Assembly: GCA_016297555.1 (NCBI GenBank)
Contig: JAEDGK010000043.1
Span: 1-15,739, forward strand
Reading direction: 5' to 3'
Length of the DNA: 15,739 bases
From: Clostridiaceae bacterium
Lineage (GTDB): Bacteria; Bacillota; Clostridia; Oscillospirales; Acutalibacteraceae
The stretch's first letter is position 1. Every line of letters begins with the position of its first letter. The notes beneath the pieces were generated by a model. The model saw only the letters and a list, made by a program, of their open reading frames with translations, was not told where the DNA came from and searched no databases. Made by a program: the position numbers and the translations under genes. Shown piece after piece: positions 1 to 7,213 of this stretch.

Positions 1-323
1 TGGTTAATGTTTTTGTGGTGAAGCCATTTAACCATATTTTGAAGTTACTTCTCTTCTTTTTTGGGTCACATTATTCTATCTTACAAAAAAATTATTTGAT
101 TTTTTCCAAAAAAAGGCTTGTAATTATCGGACAAACAGAGTATAATATGAATATCAATATAAAGCAGTAAAAAATTAACATTGATTCTTTTGCTAAGAGT
201 ATACGAAGACAACAAGAAATAATTCACAGGATTCGAATCAAACTTAATTGTTAAAAACAGTAGTTTCCCCTGACTCATTTAGGACAGAACATCAGTCCTT
301 GATTATATTACGGAGGTAAAAAA
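1..323. other. AT-rich region upstream of the CxxC-repeat gene, no confident gene
   Basis: This stretch is much more AT-rich than the genes that follow. I see no convincing gene. A frame open from the left edge (3-170, + strand) could be the tail of a gene entering the window, but its low-complexity hydrophobic/lysine content is what AT-rich DNA gives by chance. The firm content is a sigma-A-like promoter at 118-146, a leader of about 170 bases, a short hairpin AGGAC/GTCCT (281-285 with 295-299) and the ribosome site GGAGGT at 312-317. Confidence 0.6.
118..146 (+). promoter_or_regulatory. Sigma-A-type promoter for the CxxC-repeat gene
   Basis: The -35 element is TTGTAA (118-123) and the -10 element is TATAAT (141-146), with a 17-base spacer. 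Transcription would start near 153, leaving an untranslated leader of about 170 bases before the ATG at 324. That is long enough for leader control, but I recognise no riboswitch class in it. Confidence 0.6.
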
Positions 324-1862
324 ATGAAAACTATTAAGAAATTATCAGCATTAATCCTCAGCATCACCATGCTCATAACCATGTGTGGCAGTCTTATTAA
401 ACCGAGCGCAGCAGACGAAGTTCTTCCTGCTGAGGATGTCGGAACCTATGGCGCATATCATATTTCTTGCTACAGCGCTCAGCTCAGATTAACTTTCAGC
501 GACGGTATTCATAAATATCTTGATGAGTGCGGCTTTTACATCGGCACATCCGAGAGCGATCTTCAAAAGGTTTCTGAAGTAGGCTCATTCCATCCCGAAA
601 CCATTTGGTATACAATGAGTGAATGGGGCATTAATCTCGAACCTTCAACAACCTATTATTATAAAATATACTATGTTCTTACTTCAGACGGCAATACTTA
701 TGAAACTACTCTTAAAAGTTTCGAAACCGCTGCCCACACTGAAGGAAGCTGGGAAAAGATTTCAGATTCAACCTGCACAACTCCGGGCAAATCAATCATG
801 CAGTGTACTGTATGCAACAAAATAATTGACACTAAGATTGAGGAACCTTCCGGCCATGACAAGGGAGTATGGCTGATAATGCATCCGGCAACCTGCACAA
901 CAGAAGGACAGGAAGCTAGAGTGTGCACCACCTGCAAATCAGTTGTTGAAACAAGGGCGATTGAGGCTCTCGGTCACGACGACGGTGTATGGACCGTAAC
1001 CAAGGAAGCAACCTGTGAAGCGTCAGGTGAAGAAATATGCATCTGCACACGCTGCGGCGAAAAGATTGACAGCAGAACCGTTGAATCGCTCGGACATGAC
1101 AACGGAGTATGGAAAGTTGATTTTGAAGCAACACCCGACCATGACGGTCAAATGTCAAAATACTGCTCAAGATGCAACATGGTTCTTGAGTCAAAAAGCT
1201 TTGAACTCCACACTCATGTTTACGGTCATACGGAAACACTGATTCCCGCAGGCTGTCTCACTAAAGGCGAAGTAGGAAAGGTATGCGCAAGCTGTGGCGT
1301 TGTTTATGAAACCGAAGAAATCGATCAGCTTGATCATGCATATTCACTTTGGTATAAGAACAATAACGGCACTCATTCAAGAACATGCACAAGATGCCAC
1401 GCCGTTGAAACAAATAATTGCAGTTATGTTGACACGGTAACGGCTCCGACATGCACAGAAGGCGGCTACACAACTCACACTTGCTCGGTTTGCGGCTTTA
1501 GCTATGTTGATAATTATACAGACGCCCTCGGCCATGACTGGAGCGAATGGGTAGACTGTGAAGACGGTTGCTGCCATGAAAGAAAATGCGAAAGAGAAGG
1601 CTGCGAAGCAACAGAGATTTCCGCTCATAACTGGTCGGATTGGAAATACAATAAAGACGGAAAGCTTTTTTGCAACGGAACCAAAACAAGATTTTGCCCC
1701 GATTGCGGCGCAACCGAAACTACAGAAGCTCATCACACCTCATGGGTTTGCCAAGTATTCTATCCCATTATTGTATTTGTCGGCAACATTGTCCATAAAC
1801 TTATTTATGTTGTTTCACTTGACTGGCTTTTCCCTGAGTTGACAATTTATCCTGAAATCTGA
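324..1862 (+). CDS. Secreted protein with FN3-like domain and CxxC repeats
   Basis: The 512-residue product starts with a signal peptide (KK near residue 5, hydrophobic 8-22, likely cleavage after SAA at 28-30). Residues 42-136 resemble a fibronectin-III-like sandwich, ending in the usual TTYYYKIY and SFETA strands. A cysteine repeat follows. CxxC pairs lie at residues 161, 201, 241, 281 and 321, an exact 40-residue step, then less regularly at 355, 387 and 458, with C-x4-C at 422. Units begin H-D-x-G-V-W and usually carry a third Cys ten residues before the CxxC (151, 191, 231, 311); unit four has lost it. Repeats like these occur in large surface proteins of gut Clostridia, where they may bind metal or form disulfides; which applies here is unknown. 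Residues 475-497 are hydrophobic and may anchor the protein. The start has GGAGGT six bases upstream. The gene stands alone, with its own promoter and terminator. Substrate or partner is unknown. Confidence 0.85.
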   Translation: MKTIKKLSALILSITMLITMCGSLIKPSAADEVLPAEDVGTYGAYHISCYSAQLRLTFSDGIHKYLDECGFYIGTSESDLQKVSEVGSFHPETIWYTMSEWGINLEPSTTYYYKIYYVLTSDGNTYETTLKSFETAAHTEGSWEKISDSTCTTPGKSIMQCTVCNKIIDTKIEEPSGHDKGVWLIMHPATCTTEGQEARVCTTCKSVVETRAIEALGHDDGVWTVTKEATCEASGEEICICTRCGEKIDSRTVESLGHDNGVWKVDFEATPDHDGQMSKYCSRCNMVLESKSFELHTHVYGHTETLIPAGCLTKGEVGKVCASCGVVYETEEIDQLDHAYSLWYKNNNGTHSRTCTRCHAVETNNCSYVDTVTAPTCTEGGYTTHTCSVCGFSYVDNYTDALGHDWSEWVDCEDGCCHERKCEREGCEATEISAHNWSDWKYNKDGKLFCNGTKTRFCPDCGATETTEAHHTSWVCQVFYPIIVFVGNIVHKLIYVVSLDWLFPELTIYPEI

Positions 1863-1904
1863 TTATGTGTCAGGGATAAGGATTGATCTGTAATTATAAT
1901 TCAG

Positions 1905-1936
1905 ACCCCGCATGGCTCCGGCTGTGCGGGGTTTTA
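1905..1936 (+). terminator. Rho-independent terminator of the CxxC-repeat gene
   Basis: A 12-pair stem (1905-1916 with 1921-1932, including two G-T pairs) closes a TCCG loop of the very stable UNCG class. It is followed directly by a TTTT run. It lies about 40 bases after the stop codon at 1862. Confidence 0.92.
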
Positions 1937-1984
1937 TCTGTCAAAAACTTAAAAGCGCACTTATTATTCTTCCGGTCTGCATAA

Positions 1985-2185
1985 CAAAACACCTCAGCAG
2001 ACTCGGAAGAAATCAGGCTGAGGCAGTTCGGTGTCCTATATGTTGCCGCAGGTGATGATTCAGATACAGTTGACCCGAACAGCATAGACAATGATTATGG
2101 GGGAATCAAGAATTGGTTAGCCTCTGAGCGAAGACTAAAAGAAAATGGCTTGTGTCGGAAATTCAACCGATACAAGCCATTTTAA
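1985..2185 (+). pseudogene. Coding remnant, possibly from a serine recombinase
   Basis: A frame open from 1985 (after a TAA at 1982) to the TAA at 2183-2185 encodes about 66 residues without a usable start codon or ribosome site. Its middle reads GVLYVAAGDDSDTVD, followed shortly by GGIKNWLASERR. This resembles the stretch of large serine recombinases in which a G-V-R-[FY]-I-A strand, a D-x-x-D-T segment and a K-N-hydrophobic helix follow each other. The catalytic serine region would lie upstream and is absent. This is a by-eye resemblance only; the alternative is chance coding potential in a gap. The 3' end of the frame runs into the long hairpin at 2142-2183. Confidence 0.25.
2142..2183 (-). 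terminator. Long perfect hairpin, probable bidirectional terminator
   Basis: A 17-pair stem (2142-2158 with 2167-2183) has a single G-T pair and an eight-base loop. Its outer pairs are AAAA/TTTT. Read on the minus strand, it ends in TTTT followed by CTTTTAG, which suits termination of the oxidoreductase transcript whose stop is about 145 bases upstream. On the plus strand the T run is shorter. It could also be the end of a small mobile element remnant. Confidence 0.6.
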
Positions 2186-2328
2186 CATCGTATTTAAAGT
2201 TAGTACCAATTTTTAATGATTCTTTTCAGCCGTTTTTTCCGATTTGGCTTTTCTCTACGCCGGGCATCGGAAGAAAAAGGCTTCTTAATCTTATTGCAAC
2301 AACCGCTTGATTTATTTTATTAATAAGC

Positions 2329-3651
2329 TTATTTAAATGAAAAGCTGTAAACCTTAGCCCATGCGCGGACTCTGTCTTTGTTCCATTTCTTCGGCATCAT
2401 AGCGCACGCCGCCGAGACCTTGCCCATACGCACTCCGCAGGCAACAATCTTTTTCAGCAGCTCCGAATCGGAGCAAACCTGCTTCGCCTTATTGATAAAA
2501 TCCTTGGGGTCCATCTTCATCACGCTGCCGAGATTGTTGAAATCCGCACCTATCGCTATTTCGTTCTCTGTGATTATTTCTTTCTCGAAGAAATAATCAA
2601 CATCAGCGGGCGAAAGGCTGAGCAAAAGCAGCTTTGCACAGGCAAGAGGTGCAAGCCCCGAGCCGAGCGCCTTATAATATCCCGTCTGATAGCTCCAGAG
2701 CGTATCGGCGCTGAACGAGCGGTTTTTATCGGCGATAACCGTGTTGGCAAGAATCCTTGCCGCTTTAAGGCTGTTTGCAATTCCAGAGCCGATAAGCGGC
2801 ACGGTCATAAACGCGCTGTCGCCTATTGCGGCATAGCCGTCGCATACCATTATTGCAAGCGGCTGACGCACGGGAATTTCAACAAACTGCCCGCCACGTT
2901 TCAGCTCCGTTCCGAGCCTCGGATTGGTTTTTCTGAGAAAGTTACCGAAACGCTCAACCTCTTTCATATCGAAATCCTCAAACCTGCCTATGAGCAAATC
3001 CGTATATTCTTCTTCGGAAGCTATCCAACTTATTCCCTTTATTCCGCCCGCAAAAAGCATTACCTTGAATTTTGCCTCGGCGGGTTCGTCGCTGCCTTTG
3101 TTATAAAACGCTCTGTAAATTGAAATTTTTTCATTTCTTGCAACATCTTTTTCAATTCCGAATGACTCGGGCAGACTGCGCCTGACAGGCGAATTCATTC
3201 CGCACGCATCGATTATCAAATCGCCGTAAACATCTCCCGCTTCGGTTTTTATGCCCACAACCCTGTTGCCGAGGATTATTGCTTCCTTGACCTCGCAGCC
3301 GTATTCAATCTTAACGCCGCATTCAAGCGCGTTATTTATAAGATGAGTATAAATATCCTTGCGCTCCATTTTGATTTCAAGCTGTTCTTTCGGAATATGC
3401 TGGCTCAGAGGTTTGGTTCCAGACGGATTAAAAAAGGTCATATCCCCTTTGAATTCATATTTATCCTCGGGCGGCATATCAATACCTGCGGCGGCAAGAG
3501 CGGCAGGCGCAAAAATATCCGTCCAATCATAACCGAGAGTACCCTCTGCCTTTTTTTCGTAAACCGTAACATCAAATCCCGCTTTGGCAATGAGAGCGGC
3601 GGCGGCAATTCCGCCGTGACCCAATCCGGCTACGATTATCTTTTTTCCCAA
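2329..3651 (-). CDS. FAD-dependent oxidoreductase, geranylgeranyl-reductase type
   Basis: The 440-residue cytosolic flavoprotein opens with a Rossmann FAD-binding strand-loop-helix (IIVAGLGHGG, residues 5-14) and the acidic end of the second strand (YEK, 31-33). A DG-type motif lies at 144-158 (DLIIDACG, then the PVRR turn). The second FAD motif is GYAAIGDS at 272-279, followed by a glycine-rich helix start (287-291). This is the layout of the geranylgeranyl reductase / p-hydroxybenzoate hydroxylase superfamily. The substrate cannot be read from the sequence. Residues 330-440 have no motif I recognise. The start is TTG at 3649-3651: it has GGGAGGG six bases upstream, and an in-frame TAA lies seven codons upstream, so no earlier start fits. 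The gene has its own promoter (3684-3712) and is separated from DUF1846 upstream by a terminator, so it is transcribed alone. Confidence 0.85.
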   Translation of the reverse strand: MGKKIIVAGLGHGGIAAAALIAKAGFDVTVYEKKAEGTLGYDWTDIFAPAALAAAGIDMPPEDKYEFKGDMTFFNPSGTKPLSQHIPKEQLEIKMERKDIYTHLINNALECGVKIEYGCEVKEAIILGNRVVGIKTEAGDVYGDLIIDACGMNSPVRRSLPESFGIEKDVARNEKISIYRAFYNKGSDEPAEAKFKVMLFAGGIKGISWIASEEEYTDLLIGRFEDFDMKEVERFGNFLRKTNPRLGTELKRGGQFVEIPVRQPLAIMVCDGYAAIGDSAFMTVPLIGSGIANSLKAARILANTVIADKNRSFSADTLWSYQTGYYKALGSGLAPLACAKLLLLSLSPADVDYFFEKEIITENEIAIGADFNNLGSVMKMDPKDFINKAKQVCSDSELLKKIVACGVRMGKVSAACAMMPKKWNKDRVRAWAKVYSFSFK

Positions 3652-3657
3652 ATTAAA

Positions 3658-3664
3658 CCCTCCC
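3658..3664 (-). promoter_or_regulatory. Ribosome binding site fixing a TTG start
   Basis: GGGAGGG on the minus strand lies six bases before TTG (3649-3651). With the upstream in-frame stop, it decides the start of the oxidoreductase. Confidence 0.75.
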
Positions 3665-3683
3665 TGAAATTATTTTTCACCTG

Positions 3684-3712
3684 ATTTTATCATATTAAGA
3701 ATTAAAATTCAA
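3684..3712 (-). promoter_or_regulatory. Extended -10 promoter for the oxidoreductase
   Basis: On the minus strand, TTGAAT (3707-3712) and TAAAAT (3684-3689) are 17 bases apart, with TGA directly before the -10 (extended -10). It lies just beyond the DUF1846 terminator and gives a leader of about 25 bases. Confidence 0.5.
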
Positions 3713-3718
3713 TATGCA

Positions 3719-3749
3719 AAAGCGGAGATTGACTGACAACCTCCGCTTT
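3719..3749 (-). terminator. Terminator of the DUF1846 gene
   Basis: The nine-pair outer stem AAAGCGGAG (3719-3727) pairs with CTCCGCTTT (3741-3749). One mismatch and three more pairs lead to a five-base loop. It lies four bases after the DUF1846 stop; on the minus strand the stem runs into TTTTG. Confidence 0.8.
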
Positions 3750-3753
3750 CGGA

Positions 3754-5241
3754 TTATTTATGATAGAGCTTTTTGGTCTGATATCTCGGTTCGCAGGTGA
3801 GATTTATGCCGAGCTTTCTGTAAACATCCTGATCAACCTGAGAAAGGATAACCGTTGAATGAGCCTCGCAGCCCGCAAGCCCGCCGATAGCGTCGAGCGC
3901 TTTTTTCGCAACGGGATTTGTGTTGGCGCTCATTGAAAGGGCTATCAGCGTTTCATCCGAATGAAGTCTCGGATTGTGATTTTTCAGAATTCCTGTTTTA
4001 AGCTTCTGTATCGGCTCGATAATTGACGGAGCTATCATCAGCAAATCGTCGGGGAGCCCCGCGAGGTGCTTTGCGGCATTGAGCAGCGCCGCGCTTGATG
4101 CGCCTAAAAGATTTGAGGTTTTGCCCGTAACAATCCGCCCGTCGGGCAGTTCGATTGCAACGGCAGGCTGACCGTCCGTTTCTGCGCTTTTATCGACAGC
4201 GGCTTTTATAACCTTTCTGTCCTCAACACTTATTCCCGCCTGATTCATAAGGCTGACAATTTTATCAACCGCCTCGTGCTTGCCTCTGCCCATTTTGAAA
4301 TCGCACATTGCGGCAAAATAGCGGCGCACGATTTCTTCCTTTGAAGCTTCTCTGACCGCTTCATCATCGCATATGGCATAGCCCGCCATATTAACTCCCA
4401 TATCCGTGGGTGATTTATAGGGGCTGACGCCCTCGATTTTTTCAAATATAGCATTAAGAACAGGGAACACTTCAACATCTCGGTTATAGTTAACGGTTGT
4501 TACTCCGTAAGCTTCGAGATGATAAGGGTCAATCATATTAACATCGTTAAGATCCGCCGTTGCGGCTTCATAAGCGAGATTAACCGGGTGTTTAAGCGGC
4601 AGATTCCAAATCGGGAAGGTTTCAAACTTTGCGTAGCCCGCCTTGTTGCCGCGCAGATTTTCGTGATAAAGCTGTGAAAGGCAGGTAGCCATTTTTCCGC
4701 TGCCGGGGCCGGGAGCGGTAATAACGACAAGGGGTCTTGTGGTTTCGATAAACTCGTTTTTGCCGAAGCCGTCTTCGCTGACTATGTGGGCAACATTATA
4801 GGGATAGCCCTCTATTGTGTAATGAATGAAAACTTTAACGCCGAGCTGCTCAAGCTTTGTTCTGAAAGCGTCTGCGGCGGGCTGCTCTCTGTATTGCGCG
4901 AGCACAACGCTGCCGACATAGAGCCCTGCTCCCCTGTAAGCATCAATAAGTCTCAAAACATCTACATCGTATGTAATGCCCAAGTCGCGCCTCATCTTGT
5001 TGCTCTCGATATCGCCCGAATTTATGACGATAACTACCTCAACATTATCGGCGATACTTTTAAGCATCTGAAGCTTGCTGTCGGGGGCAAAACCCGGGAG
5101 CACCCTTGAAGCGTGATAATCGTCAAAGAGCTTGCCGCCGAATTCAAGATAGAGCTTTCCGCCGAATTCGTTAATACGCTTCCTTATCTGCTCCGACTGA
5201 CGGCTGATATAAGCGGCGTTGTCAAAACCGACCTTCTTCAA
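3754..5241 (-). CDS. DUF1846 (UPF0371) family protein
   Basis: The 495-residue protein has the usual family length (about 490-500 residues) and is intact. Recognisable family stretches are the N-terminal ISRQSEQIRKRI (12-23), the EFGGKLFDDYHASRVLPGF block (33-51) and the glycine-rich APGPGSGK loop (176-183). That loop resembles a nucleotide-binding loop but does not fit the strict Walker A spacing. There are no signal peptide or membrane segments, so it should be cytosolic. The family is widespread in Firmicutes and structurally characterised, but its reaction is not established to my knowledge. The start is TTG (5239-5241): a TGA lies immediately upstream in frame, and AGGGTG lies six bases before it. 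The gene is transcribed alone from the promoter at 5307-5335, divergent from the phosphoesterase, and ends at the hairpin at 3719-3749. Confidence 0.9.
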   Translation of the reverse strand: MKKVGFDNAAYISRQSEQIRKRINEFGGKLYLEFGGKLFDDYHASRVLPGFAPDSKLQMLKSIADNVEVVIVINSGDIESNKMRRDLGITYDVDVLRLIDAYRGAGLYVGSVVLAQYREQPAADAFRTKLEQLGVKVFIHYTIEGYPYNVAHIVSEDGFGKNEFIETTRPLVVITAPGPGSGKMATCLSQLYHENLRGNKAGYAKFETFPIWNLPLKHPVNLAYEAATADLNDVNMIDPYHLEAYGVTTVNYNRDVEVFPVLNAIFEKIEGVSPYKSPTDMGVNMAGYAICDDEAVREASKEEIVRRYFAAMCDFKMGRGKHEAVDKIVSLMNQAGISVEDRKVIKAAVDKSAETDGQPAVAIELPDGRIVTGKTSNLLGASSAALLNAAKHLAGLPDDLLMIAPSIIEPIQKLKTGILKNHNPRLHSDETLIALSMSANTNPVAKKALDAIGGLAGCEAHSTVILSQVDQDVYRKLGINLTCEPRYQTKKLYHK

Positions 5242-5306
5242 TCAAAACACCCTTTCGACCGCGCTGCTGCCGAATCAAACGCGGTTATTGTTGAACTAAC
5301 TGATTA

Positions 5307-5335
5307 ATTATATAACACCTCGGCGTTCAAATCAA
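5307..5335 (-). promoter_or_regulatory. Promoter for the DUF1846 gene
   Basis: On the minus strand, TTGATT (5330-5335) and a perfect TATAAT (5307-5312) are separated by 17 bases. The leader is about 60 bases. It is divergent from the phosphoesterase promoter about 60 bases away. Confidence 0.65.
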
Positions 5336-5394
5336 GTAAAAAAGAAAAATAATGTAAAAAAAGAAGAACAACGCGTATTATCGTATTATTTTGT

Positions 5395-5423
5395 TTGGCA
5401 ATTCGAGATATTTATGTTATAAT
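5395..5423 (+). promoter_or_regulatory. Strong extended -10 promoter for the phosphoesterase
   Basis: TTGGCA (5395-5400, five of six consensus bases) and TATAAT (5418-5423, perfect) are separated by 17 bases. TGT directly before the -10 gives an extended -10. Transcription would start near 5430. Confidence 0.8.
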
Positions 5424-5452
5424 CGTATTATCAAACAAAAGGGGATATATTT

Positions 5453-6448
5453 ATGGTAATAGTAAAAGCGATTTTTTCAAATTTTTTGGCTTTTCTGATG
5501 TCATTTTTGCTCACCGTCTTGCCCGCAGCGCAGTTCAGGGCGCCCGTAATCAAGACTCTCAATGACGATTGCCTTTTGAATATGGAAATACTCTCCGACA
5601 CTCACATTGAAGAAAAAGAGCTTATCCGTCAATCCCTGCTAAAATGCGGGCTTAATAATATTGCGAGGGCTAAATCTCCCGTTGACGCCTTGGTTGTTAC
5701 GGGCGACATTACCAACTATGCCGACGAGCCGTCGCTTGCAAGGTTTTATGAAATCATCGGCGAATACAGCCCCGTTCCCGTAATTCCCGTTGCGGGCAAT
5801 CACGATATCGGCCACGCGGGCGACAGAGATGTTACAACGATTTCACGCGAAGAAGCCATGGCGAATTTTATCCGCTACCGCAACGGTTACATGGGCAGAA
5901 GCGATGAGGTTAATTATTTCAGCACGGAAATCAACGGCTTTAAGCTGATAATTCTCGGTGACGAGGTTATTGACGGCGGGCATTGGGACGGAATTTCAAT
6001 GTCGGAGGAACAGCTTGAGTTTCTTGACAGAGAGCTTGCCGACGGCACGAAAGACGGCAAACCCGTTTTCGTTTTCTGCCATTGGCCGATGAAGGCAATC
6101 AACGGCGAGGACACAATGTATCCCGAAAGCGGCATAGACCCCGATGAATTTGATGTCAAAGGCATTATGGAAAAATATGAAAATGTTTTCTATATCAGCG
6201 GACATATGCACGCGGGAATAAGAGCAAAATCCGCCGCGGATATGTTCGGGCTGAGCTGTGCCGAGCAGGTCAACGGAGTTACTTATATCAATCTGCCCAC
6301 CTACGGAATTGTCAATATGTTCGGAATCCCCGACCCCGGCATGGGCGCTCAGCTTGAGGTTTATGAAAACGAGGTTGTTTTCAGACCCCGCAGCTTTATT
6401 ACAAACAAATGGATTACAAGCGCAGAATACCACTTTGAGCTTGTGTAA
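5453..6448 (+). CDS. Exported calcineurin-like metallophosphoesterase
   Basis: The 331-residue protein starts with an uncleaved-looking hydrophobic segment (8-24), so it probably acts at the outer face of the membrane or is secreted. All metal-binding blocks of the calcineurin-like superfamily are present in order: D49-x-H51 (SDTH), GD at 84-85 (TGDITN), GNHD at 115-118, H210 (FCHWP) and GHMH at 250-253. It should therefore be an active two-metal hydrolase of a phosphomonoester or phosphodiester. The substrate is unknown. The ATG has a GGGG ribosome site about eight bases upstream. The gene is single, with a strong promoter and a terminator it shares face-to-face with kdpE. Confidence 0.9.
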   Translation: MVIVKAIFSNFLAFLMSFLLTVLPAAQFRAPVIKTLNDDCLLNMEILSDTHIEEKELIRQSLLKCGLNNIARAKSPVDALVVTGDITNYADEPSLARFYEIIGEYSPVPVIPVAGNHDIGHAGDRDVTTISREEAMANFIRYRNGYMGRSDEVNYFSTEINGFKLIILGDEVIDGGHWDGISMSEEQLEFLDRELADGTKDGKPVFVFCHWPMKAINGEDTMYPESGIDPDEFDVKGIMEKYENVFYISGHMHAGIRAKSAADMFGLSCAEQVNGVTYINLPTYGIVNMFGIPDPGMGAQLEVYENEVVFRPRSFITNKWITSAEYHFELV

Positions 6449-6468
6449 ATTAGATCAATACGCAATAA

Positions 6469-6500
6469 GCCGGACGCGGAGAACCGTGCCCGGCATTTTT
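6469..6500 (+). terminator. Terminator between convergent phosphoesterase and kdpE
   Basis: The 11-position stem GCCGGACGCGG (6469-6479) pairs with 6484-6494, with one mismatch and one G-T pair, around an AGAA loop. ATTTTT follows. It suits the plus-strand gene best; on the minus strand the T run is weak (TTATTG), so it may only partly stop the potassium operon. Confidence 0.88.
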
Positions 6501-6511
6501 GTTATTCGGTT

Positions 6512-7213
6512 TTATTCAACCTTCATCATTCGGTAGCCGACTCCGATATGAGTTTGAATATACTGCGGTGAATCGGGCTCCGCTTCAAGCTTTTTTCGGA
6601 GCGTTGCCATAAAAACGCGCAAAGAAGCAATATCGTTATCCCAGCTGCTTCCCCAAATTTTCTGAGTAATAAATGTGTGGGTCAAAACCTTGCCGACATT
6701 ATGCGAAAGCAGGCACAGCAGCTTATATTCAATAGGAGTTAAATGAAGCTCCGCGCCTTTAAGATAGGCGCAGCCTGCGGCATAGTCTATCGTAAGCTCG
6801 CCGTTTCTGAATACCGAGCTTTCCCCTGAATTTTCATTTTGCATCATTGCAAGCCGCCTTTGCGTAACGCGCAGGCGTGCCAAAAGCTCCTCAACGGAAA
6901 ACGGCTTTGTCAGGTAATCGTCTGCTCCCGCGTCAAGCGCGTCGATTTTATCGGAATCCTCGCTCCTTGCGCTGATAACGATTATCGGCATATTTGACCA
7001 TGTGCGTATTCTTTTTATCACATCTATTCCGTCCATATCCGGCAAACCGAGATCCAGCAAAACTATCTCAGGATTATGCGATGAAGCCTCCATAATTGCC
7101 GAAGCTCCGTTGGACGCGGAAAGATAGCGGTATTCATGAGTTTTAAGAGTTGTGGTTATCAGGTTTTTAACCGACGAATCGTCCTCAACAACCAAAATCA
7201 AGGGTTTATTCAT
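6512..7213 (-). CDS. kdpE: KdpE-like OmpR-family response regulator
   Basis: This 233-residue DNA-binding response regulator is the partner of KdpD. The receiver domain (5-120) has the acidic pair D11/D12, phosphoacceptor D54 (VLLDLGLPD), S81 and K103 in the LTKPFS turn. Residues 132-232 form the winged-helix domain, with the LTPIEYKLL entry helix, the SLRVFMATLRKKLE recognition helix and the GVGYRM wing, all typical of KdpE. The ATG lies inside the kdpD end, giving an eight-base overlap (ATGAATAA), which implies translational coupling and matched amounts of sensor and regulator. In classical systems KdpE activates kdpFABC; that operon is not in this window, so the ktrBA genes upstream in the same operon are the obvious candidate target (inference). 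Confidence 0.92.
   Translation of the reverse strand: MNKPLILVVEDDSSVKNLITTTLKTHEYRYLSASNGASAIMEASSHNPEIVLLDLGLPDMDGIDVIKRIRTWSNMPIIVISARSEDSDKIDALDAGADDYLTKPFSVEELLARLRVTQRRLAMMQNENSGESSVFRNGELTIDYAAGCAYLKGAELHLTPIEYKLLCLLSHNVGKVLTHTFITQKIWGSSWDNDIASLRVFMATLRKKLEAEPDSPQYIQTHIGVGYRMMKVE

Noticed and set aside
226..245. tRNA T-arm-like GATTCGAATC
   Set aside because: The bases around it do not form a T stem with the right G-TTC order, and no anticodon or acceptor arm can be found upstream.
81..278. 65-codon minus-strand open frame in the left AT-rich region
   Set aside because: No ribosome site, low-complexity hydrophobic composition, and it lies across the plus-strand promoter; AT-rich chance frame.
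324..414. Lipoprotein signal in the CxxC-repeat protein (Cys at residue 21)
   Set aside because: Met precedes the Cys where Gly, Ala or Ser is expected, and a normal signal-peptidase site follows at residue 30.
735..1290. CRISPR-like array, because of the 120-base periodicity
   Set aside because: The period is the 40-codon protein repeat with diverged DNA; there are no identical short repeats or spacers.
2233..2278. Imperfect inverted repeat TTCCGAT/ATCGGAA with A/T extensions
   Set aside because: Loop of about 22 bases and no T run after it on either strand, so not a convincing terminator.
4690..4718. Walker A ATP site in the DUF1846 protein (APGPGSGK)
   Set aside because: The spacing does not fit GxxxxGK[ST]; described only as a glycine-rich loop.
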